The translations under genes and the position numbers were made by a program. A stretch of 32,988 nucleotides of DNA from Tannerellaceae bacterium (lineage in GTDB: Bacteria; Bacteroidota; Bacteroidia; Bacteroidales; Tannerellaceae). The notes under the pieces are model-generated. The model was given only the letters and a program-made list of their open reading frames with translations, searched no databases and was not told where the DNA came from. The stretch spans positions 1-32,988 of the forward strand of contig JAISMW010000031.1 in the NCBI GenBank assembly GCA_031276545.1, written 5' to 3'. Shown here piece after piece: positions 32,500 to 32,988 of this stretch; position 1 is the stretch's first letter, and each line of letters starts with the position of its first letter.

Positions 32500-32988
32500 A
32501 TCGGGTGTCCCCACAAGTGCTCCGGGTGTCCCCACATAAGCTTTTGTGTAGCCCCACAAGTGCTCCGGGTGTCCCCACAAGTGCTCCGGGTGTCCACACA
32601 AGTGCTCCGGGTGTCCCCACAAGTGCTCCGGGTGTCCCCACATCTGCTCCGGGTGTCCCCACATCTGCTCCGGGTGTCCCCACAAGTGCTCCGGGTGTCC
32701 CCACAAGTGCTCCGGGTGTCCCCACAAGTGCTCCGGGTGTCCCCACAAGTGCTCCGGGTGTCCACACAAGTGCTCCGGGTGTCCCCACATTTGCTCCGGG
32801 TGTCCCCACATTTGCTCCGGGTGTCCCCACAAGTGCTCCGGGTGTCCACACATCTGCTCCGGGTGTCCACACAAGTGCTCCGGGTGTCCCCACATTTGCT
32901 CCGGGTGTCCCCACAAGTGCTCCGGGTGTCCCCACAAGTGCTCCGGGTGTCCCCACATCTGCTCCGGGTGTCCCCACAAGTGCTCCGG
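32500..32988. repeat. 21-bp tandem array E (about 23 units, runs off the window)
   Basis: Units of 21 bases follow the pattern CTCCGGGTGTCCCCACAAGTG, with ATCTG or ATTTG variants in place of AAGTG. TCCGGG recurs at 32564, 32585, 32606 and onward in steps of 21. The first copies are degenerate. All three minus frames are open through it (heptapeptides such as GTPGALV), as expected of a stop-free unit. It lies about 110 bases upstream of the GH2 gene. The other boundary is outside the window, so inverted ends like those of array D cannot be tested. Confidence 0.9.

Noticed and set aside
1..32988. tRNA, rRNA or riboswitch genes
   Set aside because: I saw no cloverleaf with a TTCGA-type arm and CCA-like end, no rRNA motifs and no recognisable riboswitch core, though short RNAs could escape reading by eye.

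Overview
The window is from a Bacteroidales genome. The evidence is a complete SusC/SusD pair with an ECF sigma factor and a FecR anti-sigma factor, several lipoproteins, a DUF6261 protein, type IX secretion C-terminal sorting-domain remnants, and promoter boxes of the Bacteroidetes form TAnnTTTG. A Tannerellaceae/Parabacteroides-like genus is my guess and cannot be proven from the window.

Layout. Positions 1-4250 hold two near-identical 3' ends of a DUF2264 gene (the first cut by the window edge), each followed at once by a 42-bp repeat array. Between them lie a six-bladed beta-propeller lipoprotein and the last 35 codons of a lost susD. Positions 4270-6750 (minus strand) hold a T9SS sorting-domain remnant, two small exported lipocalin-like proteins and DUF6261, followed by another 42-bp array (6976-7436). 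Positions 7719-12350 are a plus-strand housekeeping run: recR, a GT2 glycosyltransferase, a GNAT acetyltransferase and a UvrD/PcrA helicase. Positions 12351-15630 are a minus-strand operon: an ECF sigma factor, a protein joining an anti-sigma-like N-terminus to an outer-membrane barrel, and two paralogous lipoproteins. Positions 15900-17010 hold a 42-bp array that reverses orientation in its middle, then DUF6261 and T9SS remnants in the same order as at 4.3-7.4 kb but inverted. Positions 17138-18915 are a BlaI/M56 regulatory pair with a double operator and a terminator.

Positions 18964-19599 look like a small non-autonomous mobile element. It has 18-bp perfect terminal inverted repeats, a 5-bp target duplication (ACAGG) and an interior of G/C-rich 21-bp repeats, and it is inserted exactly at the stop codon of the next gene. 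Positions 19593-29711 form a polysaccharide utilisation locus: a debranching-enzyme-like lipoprotein, SusD, SusC with an STN domain, FecR, a divergent ECF sigma factor and a helix-turn-helix-type regulator. Two plus-strand terminator hairpins and a promoter-like box over the start of susC suggest a cis-antisense small RNA. A GH2 beta-mannosidase-like enzyme follows, and the window ends inside a second 21-bp array.

The most unusual feature is the set of tandem arrays. Their periods are 42 or 21 bp, with a 7-bp stretch as well. The 42-bp arrays at four loci keep a common 16-bp core (AAATCATYYGACGRAG) in exact register, and they sit beside duplicated or decayed genes. I do not recognise them as a described system.
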